DNA of 64,000 bases from NCBI GenBank assembly GCA_002221725.1, contig NJFT01000143.1, forward strand, positions 41,241 to 105,240, written 5' to 3'. Below the pieces are notes generated by a model. It was not told where the DNA came from and ran no database searches. It saw only the letters and a list, made by a program, of their open reading frames with translations. The position numbers and the translations under genes were made by a program. The stretch's first letter is position 1. Every line of letters begins with the position of its first letter. Shown in pieces: positions 26,770 through 37,007 of this stretch. This DNA is from Scedosporium boydii (taxonomy: Eukaryota; Ascomycota; Sordariomycetes; Microascales; Microascaceae).

Positions 26770-28789
26770 CAGCAAGACAGACAAAAACTCCTCTCGGGTA
26801 CCCACCGGATCAACACCAAGAAATCTCTAGGGGAGGAACTGTAGTCGAGGGACAGGATAGCCTGGCCCTATGGATGGACAATAATACCGATGGTGACTGT
26901 TCCCGCCCTGGCCGACAAGGGCGGAATTCTATGGCAGGCATGGAAGGAGAAAAAGCAAAATGAAAGTATGTTCGAAACAGAATTCAAGGCACAAAGAAAA
27001 GAAAACAACCCTACACTACTTCGTACTTCCAGGCCATGTTCATTACTTCGTAGTCTGTCCGGGGTGTACTTTCCCATGCTCCAAATCACCCCCCTCTTTC
27101 CGTCCATCAGTGTGTTCCTTCCCCCTTCACACCCCTCCCATCCAATGTCCCTTCTCTTCTGAGCTAGCTTTGATGACGCAGCGGAAGGAGGAAAAAAAAA
27201 GACAGGAAAAAAAGAAGAAAAAAAAAAAAGAAGTCTCCACCCCCGTACTTCCACGCTATCATGTACACTACGCATCAAATTGCACCTGCTACTACTTACG
27301 AAAGGTACAGAAGTACGTAGTGTGACCTGCCACTAGCTCCTCCTGTCCCGGAGTATACGGACTTACAGTATTAACAGTCCTGCTTCAGGGTTTGGCCAGG
27401 ACTACCCTTAAATGACTACCCTGACCCATCCCAACCATCCTGACCAACCCTGACATCCCTTGACTAGCTCACTAGGTTCACACTAGGCTGTGACTGCCAT
27501 GCCAATCAAGACCCACTAACGCTTGTCTCCAGGGTAGGAGCGTCGGCGTGGGCGCCCCATGTGAGCTGAATTCGGCCGCAAGGCGGAGACGGTTCCGTCA
27601 ACTAAGAACACCAAGTATTGTGTAATCGTTGCCACCGTGAGCTTAAACAAGAAACCCATCCAGCCATTACGTCTGCTGTTCGGGGAGTGCGCTATTACGA
27701 AGCACGGGCATGTAGATGTAGCAGAAGGTAAAGAGAGAATGTGGAATAGCAATACCTCAGTACGAGGGTAGTCAAACGGCAAACGAGAAAGGGGAGGGGA
27801 CCCCGCGGATGTTCTTGAAGACTTGAGTGCGGAGAGGGGCATTTCCAAACGGAACGTATCCGAATAGAAACGGGGGGTTTAGAACTGTCAGTTCTCGACG
27901 ACAGGACGGTACGGGAGAGGGCATGTGGCGGATCCCAGAATCCAAGTTCCTGGGAAAAAGGATGTACGAAAAAAAAAGCAAGTAGCAAACGATGGGTTTT
28001 GGGCAGGGACCCTTGTGGCAAGAAGCTCAGCTCGGAGATGGGATCTCGTGGGAGCCTGGTTAATAACCTGGGCTCTTTTCGGCGCATTATGAGTACGCGT
28101 ATGATAGGTAAGAGCGCATTCTCTGTAACGTGGTAAAACCTGCAGCTACAGCTTCATCAGCGGAGGATCTACGACATCCATGCTGAAGCAAAGACTACGG
28201 CAAGACACCAGGCTCGGCTAGACGACCTCGTCCTACCTGGAGAACGAAAGCTCAAATCAGAGGTTAGGTTACATGTGAGAGGTGCAGCGTAGAGTAAGGG
28301 CTAGAAAGGGGCGAGTCCCAATAAGCATCTCACATGCCTTGCATCAAGGGGGGTTGTACTAGTAAAACGGCTTTGCAGGGCGCGAGACATACTTGAAATG
28401 TAGGGCAGTACTTGGAAAGAACGTATTGGTCCCGCGCACCTTTTGCACGATTGAACCTGGGTATGTGTAAGAGCTCACAAAGCGTAGGCTAGGGTGGTAG
28501 TGCCCGCGACAAGGTGGAATGGACACGAACCAGCTGGGTAAGTGGAGCGGCCAGATTTTCAACTTGGGATGATCCAACCCTATTACTCTAACAGATCAAA
28601 GCTGAAGTTTTAGCCAAATGGAAGCTGGTGAACAAACGGAACGGGATATTGTGTACGAAGTAATAATATCAGTGTACTTCGGGGGTGGTCAAGTCGAGAA
28701 GTATCAGACTGGCAGTAACATTATCCGTGGATACTTCCTTCAGAAAGTGTTTACGGGGATTTAGAGACGCGGCGTTGTACCTGTGTATT

Positions 28790-28827
28790 GATTTTTTTTT
28801 TTTTTCTTTTTCTTTTTTTCTTTTCTC
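28790..28827. repeat. T-rich low-complexity tract
   Basis: About 38 bases of almost pure T with scattered C on the plus strand, in the gene-poor stretch. Confidence 0.85.
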
Positions 28828-31800
28828 CGTCTTCCTTTTCGGTTGGCGGGGTGGGGGGAGGGGAGGGGAAAGGGCTTTACGAAGTAGGCCAAGCCCTGTC
28901 TGTTAGCTGGGCTGCTGGATCACAAAGCTGGAGTTTTGCTGGGTTAAGGAGAGCATGATAACACCAAAGCTGAAGCCACGCAATTCTAGTCACTGGTTGG
29001 ACGGAGATGGCGAACAGCGAAGCTGGAATACCACAAAGTAGAGGCGAATTCGAAAGGTGAAGATACAGGTTAATCCCTGCAGGAACGTAGAAATCCGGGT
29101 TTGACGAGCCCACTTTGTCGCAGACGACGGCATCCAGAGTCAAGTTCGAACTAGATTTCCTTCCTCTGACATGTGTTTGCAGCAAGACCCGGACAGGCCT
29201 GGCCTGGCTGTCTGGACTCTGGCGTGTCCTTCGTACAGTACACATAAGTACTCCGTACGCTTACGCCGACTCGAATGCTACCACGCTACGTCGCACTGAC
29301 CACTGGGGATCGCCATGTCCCTGGCACTGCCGCCAGCCCCGGGGAGCCCGCGACCTCAGCGTTGGTAAGCTCAACTCAACGCTTTCTAACCTTCAGAACG
29401 TCGTAAAGGCCAAGGAAGACAAGGGATGGAGAACCCGGCCGGAAGGGAAGAAGAGGAAAGAAGAGAAGGGAAAGGGAGAAAAAAAATTCTCCTCAACTAC
29501 GAAGTAAACTACCTGCCCACGTGGGCATGGATTTTCAGGTTCGCGTGTCAAATGAAAAATCAAAATTAGTCTGAGACGAACGACAAACAAACCAACATTG
29601 ATCAATGTCGGTGCGGGCATCCAGGGTCCAGTCTTGTTGACTCCAAAATTTGGTTGCACGCCTTCGGAGGTCTTGCTTTTTTCATTACCCTTTGGGTCTC
29701 TTTCTCCCTTTCCACCCCTCCATCAAATCCTGCGAAACCCATGGGATTCTACAGCTCGCTTATCTAGACACTCAGACAAGAAAAAAACAAAAAGAAAATG
29801 AGAACCCGGGATGGAGATGAGGCCCCGTGGACTGGCGCCGGAAATAGAAAAGGGGGTGTTCGTCCGGTTTCCAATCCAGGACGTGCACGCATAGGCGGAG
29901 AGGGGGGGGGGCGGCTGCGGATTGAGGGAGAAACGAAGCAATGTTCATCCTTTGTCTCATCCGTACGTACGTACATACAAGTACGTCCGCGTCTGAAGTA
30001 CAGTCTCGCATGGCAGCCTGGCTTTCTAGGATGACAGAACCTTTGATATGCCCCAGCTCATACTTATCACGGTTGGGTGGGCTTCTCATGATCCAGGGTC
30101 GGCCTGGCTCTCGTTCGTCAGATTCCGACGATGTGCCAGCCTCTATCCAAAGACAGTAGTGTTAAGCGAAACGGAGCCACCAAGAAGATAAAGCCATCGG
30201 ATTCATTTGCTGTTTGACAGATTGAAATTGGGCCCATACCTGGATCCGAAGACTCACTCTAGCCCGTGTGCGTGTTTCCCACTAGCCCGTGGGCCTACGA
30301 AATAGAGGTAATATTAAAACCGTCCCGTTCGTGCTTCAGCAAGGTGGAGAACCCTCGAACCGAGCTTGGGCTTTTGATGAGGACTGGGGACAAGTTCTGG
30401 TGTCACCATGCTGGTGGAGGCGTATGCATTGTGGTCCTAGCCATACCTGCTGGAGGAAGTTACCCCCACTCCTGTCAAAATGGTGTCGGATCTCCATGCC
30501 TTCGTTCTGCTGAAGCATTTGAGATGTACGAAGTAATGCACCTCAAAAGCCCGAGGTTGAGTTGCTGAGCCATATCCGAACTGCCCAACACTCGGGGTTT
30601 TCATCCTCCCGTTATGGCATAGGCCACTCTCGGCCAGGGGTACCACGGACGGCAGGGTAGGTCTGTTATCAATCTTTGATGAGGGCTGCCATTGAGCTAC
30701 TCTTGGGCCGTGGTCTTGTGCATATTCATCTCAGTAGGCACCCTGGCTGGACGGGATAGGGCCCTTGAGGCCACGCCGCCTGGCTGCCTGGCTGACGATG
30801 GGAGATGAAACCCTTTCCTTCGTACACTACAACCTCCCGCCGATCTCACTACCTCGCCAACCAGAAACCTGCTGAATGATGTCTCGCGATCCTCCTGGCC
30901 AGTCCTTTCGAAATGTCAAGCTATGGACAGATGATGGCACATGTCAACATCCGACTTTCTCAAACACAGAAACTATCAAGTACTTCGTGATTATCCATGA
31001 CGGCAATCATTTTCTGTCATAAATCAATTTTTTTAAGCAACCTTGCGGGAAGCGGCCCAGGGTCACTAGCCTGGCCTGGCCTTATCCACGGACCACCATA
31101 GCCGAGAGCTCAGTGACATACTTGTATGTGCACTACGAAGTCTGTTGACGACTTCGGCGAGTTAAACTTCAATGTTCCTGGACACGCCCTCAAGACTCGG
31201 GTAAACTAAGACAACTCTAATTACCGAGGTTACGGCGAGAGAAAGAGACTTCTGAGGCTTCAAATGTTGTTAAACGCCAGCTTCCTCACAGCATGCAGGA
31301 CTAGTCCGCCCTCCCTGCAGATTTCCAAGAGCCTATCACCAATTCGTCATGGAGGGGAGGAGAGGAGGGTCGAGACCTCCAGGACTCAAGCTGCACTTCC
31401 GTGGGGGAGACAAGAAGTACAGGCAAATGAGAGGTGAGGATGTTTCCGAGAGCCGGCCTCTATTTCTGGTCGGCGGGATTCGACAATTGCTTCCCATGAT
31501 TGGAGAGAGCCCTGTGGTTAAGCGCTCGCGTCACCTACTTTCTGCAGGTCAGACAGGGTCGACGAGCCAATCCGGAACAGTCGTTTGCTCACCTCCACAA
31601 TCTCGAGCAGGAATGCGCGGCTATAACGTCACTCTTTTGCCTTTTTTAGAATCCTGATGCTGGGGGCCATACATGTTGCTTGAGATGATTTTGCTATATT
31701 TAAACTACACATGGACTAGCATGGTGGAGATTGTTCGTCATTTTTAGATGAAGGGTCGCTCCTGGGCGGCTATTCTGTGCATGAGTGAGAGCTTATTTTA

Positions 31801-32169
31801 GGTGTCCCAGGCTTGGGGTTTGGCTTTCTGGGGAGATGTCCGGAGTATTTCAAGTGGTTTACTCCCCCAGATCTCCGATATTCTTCATGCTCTCTGGTGT
31901 TCCTGGATATCTTCGTTTTTTTGAACTGTGTTCTCGGTTTCCTTTTTCCTTCCTTTCTTTGGTAGTGCTCTAGTTGGCCGCCTTGACTCGGTGACTCCTT
32001 TCAATTCTCCCTAGATACCCGTGCCGCTGGCCTTGATATCTACGACCTTCCTTTGCTTTAGATATTTGCCTATATAGCAACGACCTTTCCTAGCCATCCC
32101 TAGCCTACCATTATCCTGCATTCCGATCCTTCTCTGTCAACTCTCGTCTCATACCCAACTGCCGACACA

Positions 32170-32938
32170 ATGTCCGAGTCCAAGCGTCAGATGAACTCCT
32201 CCGAGTTCGAAGTCGACTCCCACGATCTCCCGATTCGGTCCAAGGTCAAGACCCTCCGGCTCCTCGACAACGTCCGCACAGCCCTCACCGCCCTTACTCT
32301 CCTCTCCGCCGTTAGCATCCTCGCTGTCTCCGCAGATGCCTTGTCCGTCTATCAGGCAACCCACCTCCCCGACGACTTCCTTCTTCCTCTGTGGCCCGCA
32401 AACTTCAATATCCGACCTACCACTGCTCTGGTCATTTGCAGTGCCATCGTTGTGGTGACTAGTAGTGTGTCTCTTGGCTTTGGGCGGATCAAGTTTGTGA
32501 GTCTTACCACATCCTACCTCGATAACAACTCTTCATCAAACTGGGACGCTTCTCTCCAAGGTTGTATACATCATTCACTAACAAGACCTACAGCTCAATG
32601 ACCAAGCTGTCCTCAATGCCGTCTCCACTCTCGTGCCGATCATCATCTCTCTCATTGCTGCCATAATCGCAATTTCCTTCTTCTACACCGTGAACGCGTC
32701 CACGGAGGTCGACACCGTCCAGAGCTGGAGCTGCCAGTGGCGAGACGTGGCCATGACGATGCGACCGCACTTTGGAACTCTTTGCAGGCAGAGCCAGGCT
32801 GGCATCGGGCTCGCTGTCGCGCTCGTGCCCATCCAGGTCATCATCTTGGGCGTCGCTGCTGGGGAGTTGGTTGTTCTGAAGGCTGTTAATGCTATTGGTG
32901 TTCCTTCCAGGAAGACGGCGAGCCCTCATACGTTCTAA
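32170..32938 (+). CDS. Four-helix membrane protein, fungal hypothetical
   Basis: Two exons, 32170-32496 and 32594-32938 (intron gtgagt...ctacag with CTAAC branch), encoding 223 residues; both junction sides are phase 0. The context CACAATGTCC fits a fungal start. Hydrophobic segments lie at about 37-58, 84-105, 119-141 and 179-205. The N- and C-termini are polar, and the loop between helices 3 and 4 contains two cysteines (WSCQWRD and TLCRQS) that could pair. There is no signal peptide beyond the first helix. The layout recalls small four-span (MARVEL/claudin-like) proteins of the fungal plasma membrane, but I do not recognise a named family. Confidence 0.8.
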
Positions 32939-35360
32939 GGGGAGGTTGTGTGCGTGGATTATGGAGCGTATCGAAAGATATTGCCCCTCGAGGAGTTGGG
33001 TCGGCCAGGACTGGGTGCGGGCATCGTCTGAATGGTCTAGGTGTTTGCTTTCGCTTTCGTTGCAGGCCGGGGACTGATATGGTCGTGTAGTTAATGGACA
33101 ATCGGAGTTATGGATGGGAATGGTTTTAATTGGCAAATAATATATTTTCTTCTGGGAAATCGAGTCTACGCCGGACGAATGTGATCACTTCAATATATTC
33201 TCCTCGTTGGGAGGATTCCTCTGAGCGGAAAGAGTGCCATAGACAGTAGAGATGAGGACACAAACTGACGGTTGCGCTAGTCCATCTCATGTCTCTCGCT
33301 GCCCTATGTCGCTGGCCTTTCCTTAATTCCCACTCCGCATTTGATGAAATCCTTGAGGTCAAAGGCTAAGGTAACTGCTGGTATCACTATCAATGGGCTT
33401 CAGTGTGCTTGACGGCCCTGCCGAGGAACGGGATTACCGGCACCGGAATCCTAATTGTCGACGTTGATCGGTACCGCCCTACCTGGAGGTGGAAATCAAA
33501 TCGAGCCACAAAGGTATCGATCAATTGATGCCTTTTCTCGGAATGGAATAAAGTGCATGTGCTTGATTCCTTCTCTACATCGATGTTGGAGCCAAGGTCG
33601 AAGGGTGTTTTAGCGCCAACCAAGGCGGCTCCCCCACACTGACCAGCAATTGACCACACCGCTGACCACTAACAGGACCGCTAACAACGGCCAGGCTGGC
33701 GAGGCCAGTGTGTACGGGTTGGTTGATACCCGCCTAGTTTGGTGCAGATCAGCAAAGTGCACATGTGGGTTCCCTCCTGATTCGTACTTGTACATGGATG
33801 ATTGAGGTTGGAATAATTCTCTCTGGCTCCTTCCGACCGCGTTATCGTGAGAGTTCCCACTTCCAACAAATGTTGGTCCAAGTCCCAAACCGGCTGGACG
33901 ATTAAACCGTATTCCTGCCACCACGCTCCCTCGTCGCAAAGCACAGCGTCCTCAATCCTGCTCGGTCCTCGCATTCGACACCAAGCACGAAATATCTCCT
34001 CGCCAATTCGTCCGGGGCCGTGTCCACAATCCCTATTGCCCTACCAGCCACCCATTCCTATACCTTCCCAACTCCTATCTCATATCCCATCGATCACTAT
34101 CGCAGCCTCATCGGTTTGCAGCCATTCAGACACTCCGCCGCTAGTCGTCCATCAACAAGCTCATATTGCAGGGACCCAACTCGCGTGACGCGAGTCTTCA
34201 GGCCCCCAAAATGGAGGTAAGCCAAGAATAGCTCTTCTCTCTGATGGATGCATGCTTTTTTTCATCCCTGGTCGCCTCGTCTGTCAGCCTCATCATTCCT
34301 TTCGGCTCTTCTTGAATTCCGTCTGTTTGCCAGCACCCTTGCCACTTGCGCAACCACGCCCCCGCCCCGCTCATGTTCCCTTTCCTGCACCGGGATGATC
34401 GTGTTTCCGGCCAATTGGTTTGGATTTCCCTCTGCACTATCAAATCGTCGTGAGCTTGCTAGCGCCGCCAGCCGTGAGGCGGATCTTCGCATCTGAGCCA
34501 GTGGTTACTCGATTTTGCTGGTCTGCAAGGCACCAGTCGTCAGCCCTTGATTTATTGGCAGGGATCTGCTGTGCTGAAATCCCAATCATGATTCAACCAT
34601 GACGCCCCCGAGCTCCTATACGACGACGATATGAGCCCAAACCATTTCTTCCGCTCTCATCTGTAGATGCCTGGAGATGGCTTTCTTCACCCATGACCCC
34701 GGCATAGCAACATTGGCCGGCGTTGCCTAATTTCGACGCATAGTCCGAACTGGCTGCTTCCCTCTTCACGCGATATATCCAGTCAGCTCGCTACTGGCAC
34801 CCATGCAAGTGCCCGGCTCCACGGCACCGGTGCTCCTTCGTTCGAAGCCATGAAGTGCTAGTGTACTTTAATCCCGAGGGTTAGGTGCGTTACGGGTTGC
34901 CGTTGGCACTATTTTCCATTTTCCTTTTTCACCAGCGGCAATATTCGATACGAGCTCTGTCCCGAAAGCCGCTCGCCGACTCGCATGCCGCCTTGCTGGC
35001 CGTCGTGACAACCCAATCGTTGCTAGATCCCACGCGCTTGGGGCTCGATGATCATAGTCTCCTGTTGGTGGCCTAGATCGACAAACTCGACCAGTCATAG
35101 ACTCCATCATGCGCCTTTCCCTTTGATGTGACTATGTGCTTCCTATCTTGCGCCCATGCCGGGTAAGCAAGGCAGGCTATGCCCAGGGAGACACAAGTTC
35201 TTCAGCTCTGGCTATGATTAGTATCAACACCCTGGCCAATACCTTCAATGTATATAGACGTCGCATCCCTACAAGTACATGTTCTTGATTTCCTTGTTTT
35301 ACAGTTTTCTGTCATGGATCTCATTCCCAGGGAACCTCTGATATCTCCGACACAAGTGGG
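32939..35360. other. Intergenic; contains probable GTR2 leader and a hairpin
   Basis: The first 400 bases are the 3' flank of the membrane-protein gene. From about 33940 the plus strand is C/T-rich and leads to CCCCAAAATGGAG followed by the donor GTAAGC at 34217. This may be the true start of GTR2, joined by a 1.1-kb intron (see findings). The remainder, 34220-35330, shows no supported exon. Confidence 0.45.
34179..34195. repeat. Perfect inverted repeat ACTCGCG-TGA-CGCGAGT
   Basis: Two 7-base arms flank a 3-base loop, so a stable GC-rich hairpin can form in DNA or RNA. It ends 15 bases before the ATG at 34211. Confidence 0.85.
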
Positions 35361-36705
35361 ATGGCCTCACCTACGTCCTCTCCGAGCTGTCGCTCGGCTG
35401 TCCTTATAGATGACAGAGAGAGTCCGGCAAAGCTAAACCTTCAACGTGTCTACGAGCAGAGCCGCACAGCACCACCAAAACAAGATGGAAACAAACAACA
35501 AGGGGTACCTCAAGGGCCCTCGTCAACTACAAAAGGTCGGCCTCGTCTGTTATTGATGGGTCAGAGTAGGTACGATAACTGCTTTTATCGTCGAGCTAGG
35601 ACCTCCTTCCTGCCCTACCTCTGCTTAAGAACCCTCTGATTGACATTTTATAACTAGGAGCGGGAAGTCCTCGATATCAAGCGTAGTCTTTCAAAAACTG
35701 CCGCCCAACGAGACGTTATATCTTGAATCAACTGCTAGGATTCAGAAAGATCAAATGGCGTATGTACCTCTCCTCTCTTGCTGGACCGCCCACTCGAGTG
35801 TTGTTATTACTTTGGCAAGAAGACTTACTCACCTATCGGTATGCAGATCATTTATGGATTTCCAAGTTTGGGACTTTCCTGGTCAGATAGATTTCTTCGA
35901 AAACCCAAACTTCGATATCGATGCTATCTTCAGCGAGGTCGGCGCGCTTATATGGGTTATCGACGCTCAAGATGACTATCTTGAGGCTGTTGCCCGCTTA
36001 AACGCCACTATTCTTTACCTCCAGCGCAACTATTCCAACCTTAACATTGAGGTCTTCATCCACAAGGTTGATGGCCTATCAGACGACTACAAACTCGATA
36101 TTCAGCGAGATATCACCATCCGCATCCAGGACGAACTATCCGACCACGGCATCGAGAACGCACCTGTAACATTTCATCTCACCTCCATCTACAACCACTC
36201 CATCTTCGAAGCCTTCAGCAAAGTCATCCAAAAGCTAATCCCCCGCCTCGGTATTCTCGAAGGTATCCTGACCAACCTCTGCCGGACCTGCCGCTTCGAG
36301 AAGGCCTATCTCTTCGACGTCCTCAGCAAGATCTACATTGCAACCGACTCTGCACCCGCAGACATGGCTTCGTACGAGATCTGCTCCGACTACATTGACG
36401 TCATCATCGACATTACCGAAGTCTACGGCTCGTGGCCCCGCAACAGCGAGCAGAGGAAGAAGCTCGAGGGCGAACCGTGGAACATGAAGCTCGAAGACCA
36501 GGTCGCCTGTCCCTGCGCCGAGAGTTGTATGATGCTGCACGACGGGAACAGGCCGATCATGCTGCGCGAGGTCGACCGGTACCTTGCCTTGGTTGCCATT
36601 ATGAAAGAGGATTCGTACGATAAGATGCCCTTGGTGAATATGAATGTCGAGGCGGTTGTGCAGGGTCTCAAGGAGTTCTTCGAGATTACGAAGCCGAGGA
36701 AATGA
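35361..36705 (+). CDS. GTR2: Gtr2/RagC-type Rag GTPase
   Basis: Three exons: 35361-35569, 35658-35759 and 35847-36705, encoding 389 residues from the ATG at 35361. The introns join as MGQSR-SGKSSI and KDQMA-SFMDFQ. The P-loop is GQSRSGKS (67-74), the switch II region is WDFPGQIDFF (112-121), and HKVDGLSDD supplies the guanine-specificity HKxD. The C-terminal half is the roadblock-type dimerisation domain. The LESTARIQKD and WDFPGQ residues match RagC/Gtr2 rather than RagA/Gtr1. Gtr1-Gtr2 heterodimers on the vacuole activate TORC1 in response to amino acids. An N-terminal tail of about 60 polar residues precedes the G domain. An upstream ATGGAG exon (34211-34216) may add twelve residues in frame. 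Confidence 0.93.
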
Positions 36706-37007
36706 GATTGTGAGGACAAAAACCAAGACACTTCGGGTGGCCTGTTTCTGTTGGCGACGTTTTCATATGCCTAGCGTATTGAACGGGTGCGTCTGAGCGA
36801 GATTACGTACGGGACTTGAGTTATAGCAAGCAAGGCGAGTGCGTGATAGATTTTATATATCGAAGGCTTAAAGAAGAGGGCAAGAGGTATTGTTATGAAT
36901 CTATTTGTGAACTTTTCTTTTCGGTATACCATCCGTCATCCCCGTCATTGCTATATCTATATATTTTCCGAAGTAAAAAATCATTGGAATGGAACCGTCC
37001 TTTCCTC
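36706..37007. other. Short convergent gap between GTR2 and APC4 stops
   Basis: 302 bases separate the two stop codons, so the two 3' UTRs probably overlap or abut. Nothing else is seen. Confidence 0.6.

Larger units (their letters stand above)
26128..32169. other. 6-kb gene-poor stretch with simple repeats and TACGAAGTA cluster
   Basis: I find no exon with protein similarity or coherent splicing. Contents: a GA-rich tract at 26440-26489, an (AT)n microsatellite at 26753-26769, A-rich tracts near 27190-27230, a T/C tract at 28790-28827, short CCTGAC-type direct repeats near 27400-27460, and six exact TACGAAGTA/TACTTCGTA copies (27017, 27044, 28654, 28878, 29498, 30527). CCTGGCCTGG units occur near 29197 and 31070. 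The last 200 bases before 32170 are C/T-rich and read as the leader of the next gene. There are no clear transposon remains. Confidence 0.5.

Noticed and set aside
27017..27052. Similarity of TACGAAGT to part of a loxP arm
   Set aside because: Only the shared 8-mer matches; no spacer plus inverted arm arrangement and no recombinase gene nearby.
31349..31657. ATG-initiated 102-codon frame in the gene-poor stretch
   Set aside because: Basic, Gly/Arg-rich product without similarity, poor codon bias and no neighbouring exon; chance is likely, although a small gene cannot be excluded.
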